Assembly (NCBI GenBank): GCA_913020045.1
Contig: CAJWBE010000039.1
Location: 1 to 34,459 of the forward strand
Direction: 5' to 3'
Source of the DNA: an uncultured Oleiphilus sp.
GTDB lineage: Bacteria > Pseudomonadota > Gammaproteobacteria > Pseudomonadales > Oleiphilaceae
Length of the DNA stretch: 34,459 bases
How positions within the stretch are numbered: position 1 is the stretch's first letter; every line of letters starts with the position of its first letter. Positions 33,916-34,459 of this stretch are shown one piece after another. The translations under genes were made by a program, and so were the position numbers. The notes beneath the pieces were generated by a model. It had not been told where the DNA came from. It searched no databases and was given only the letters and a program-made list of their open reading frames with translations.

Positions 33916-34459
33916 ATGACAAGTTCTTCAAAAACAGTTCTGAAAATACTACTCACCTTTCTTTTTGTTACCGCATTCAGCGCTCAAAGTCATGCCACGA
34001 CAGCCGCTCTGGTGACAGAGAGCAACATGGCCGTGTCACTGGGGCCATATATGGACGTGTTGATTGATGAAAGCGGTGAACTCAACTTTGATATGGTCAA
34101 ACGAACAGAAAACGATGACTCGTCAAGCTCAGCAGAGGACGACACTGCGCGTTGGAATCCTGTCGGCGCGGCCAATATTATCGGCGGTTTTACAGATTCC
34201 GTTTACTGGGTCCGTTTTACAGTAGAGAACCAATTAGCTCAGCGTGTGGAATGGCTGTTAGAGGTCAACTATTCACTACTGGATCATATCGAGCTGTATG
34301 CACCTGACGATTCAGGCAATTATCAGAAAACAGTTGCGGGCGACAAACTGCCCTATGACCAACGCCCAATCGACTATCGCAACTTCCTATTTCCACTAGA
34401 AACAGCGAGCCAAGGTCGCGAAACTTACTACCTACGATTCGATTCCGAAAGCTCTATGT
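33916..34459 (+). CDS. 7TMR-DISM-type signalling receptor, N-terminal part (cut by window end)
   Basis: Only the first 181 residues are in the window. A signal peptide (LLTFLFVTAFSAQSHA, cut near residue 28) is followed by a periplasmic sensor. Its WNPVGAANIIGGFTDSVYWVRFTVEN, WLLEVNYSLLDHIELYAPD and YDQRPIDYRNFLFPLE identify the 7TMR-DISMED2 domain. In this family the sensor precedes seven membrane helices and a histidine kinase, GGDEF or similar output, none of which can be seen here. An Asp/Ser-rich insert (ENDDSSSSAEDD) interrupts the start of the domain. The gene is divergent from the HD-GYP regulator, suggesting a shared signalling pathway. The ribosome site is weak. Confidence 0.8.
   Translation, partial: MTSSSKTVLKILLTFLFVTAFSAQSHATTAALVTESNMAVSLGPYMDVLIDESGELNFDMVKRTENDDSSSSAEDDTARWNPVGAANIIGGFTDSVYWVRFTVENQLAQRVEWLLEVNYSLLDHIELYAPDDSGNYQKTVAGDKLPYDQRPIDYRNFLFPLETASQGRETYYLRFDSESSM

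Overview
The window looks like chromosomal DNA of a free-living, probably marine, Gammaproteobacterium. Many genes have Escherichia coli-type relatives (AvtA, SmrA, YehS/DUF1456, NirBD, XdhC), Shine-Dalgarno sites are mostly AGGAG-like, and the accessory content (giant secreted Ig-repeat protein, RND/MMPL exporter, 7TMR-DISM receptor, HD-GYP regulator, type IV pilin-like protein) is typical of aquatic gammaproteobacteria. No phage, insertion sequence, CRISPR array, tRNA or rRNA body was seen. The genus cannot be told from the sequence.

Layout. (1) 1-432: at the left edge a very good rRNA-type promoter points out of the window on the minus strand. (2) 433-8946: a giant exported protein (2327 aa; beta-propeller-like head, 22 regular 80-residue Ig-like repeats after a divergent first one, C-terminal carbohydrate-binding-like module), followed 9 nt later by a lipoprotein with YD-like and Asp-rich calcium-loop-like repeats. 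They look like a two-gene surface-protein operon. (3) 8974-10946: a membrane sterol-desaturase-family hydroxylase divergent from an AraC-family regulator. (4) 11026-14014: a minus-strand operon of class I glutamine amidotransferase, avtA and type-2 argC. (5) 14165-16676: a SIMPL-domain periplasmic protein, an EamA transporter and a lone acireductone dioxygenase. (6) 16835-20609: a molybdenum hydroxylase operon (2Fe-2S subunit, molybdopterin subunit, XdhC maturation factor), preceded by three 9-bp repeats in a 10-bp phase. (7) 20821-25005: smrA, a LysR regulator and a divergent RND/MMPL exporter separated by a palindrome-rich intergenic region. (8) 25170-27963: a translationally coupled DUF6172-yehS pair, a lone pilin-like gene and a periplasmic solute-binding-like protein. 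(9) 28215-32441: a divergent miaA, then nirBD, the assimilatory nitrite reductase, with a -24/-12 sigma-54 promoter and upstream NtrC-like sites. (10) 32562-34459: an HD-GYP response regulator divergent from a 7TMR-DISM-type receptor that is cut by the window end.

How the parts work together. The nirBD locus reduces nitrite to ammonium, and its promoter architecture suggests control by nitrogen limitation. The iorAB-like/xdhC operon makes a periplasm-facing molybdenum hydroxylase of unknown substrate. The HD-GYP protein and the receptor beside it may form a c-di-GMP signalling pair. The least explained parts are the giant repeat protein with its lipoprotein neighbour, the amidotransferase-avtA-argC operon, and the phased repeats before the molybdenum hydroxylase genes.
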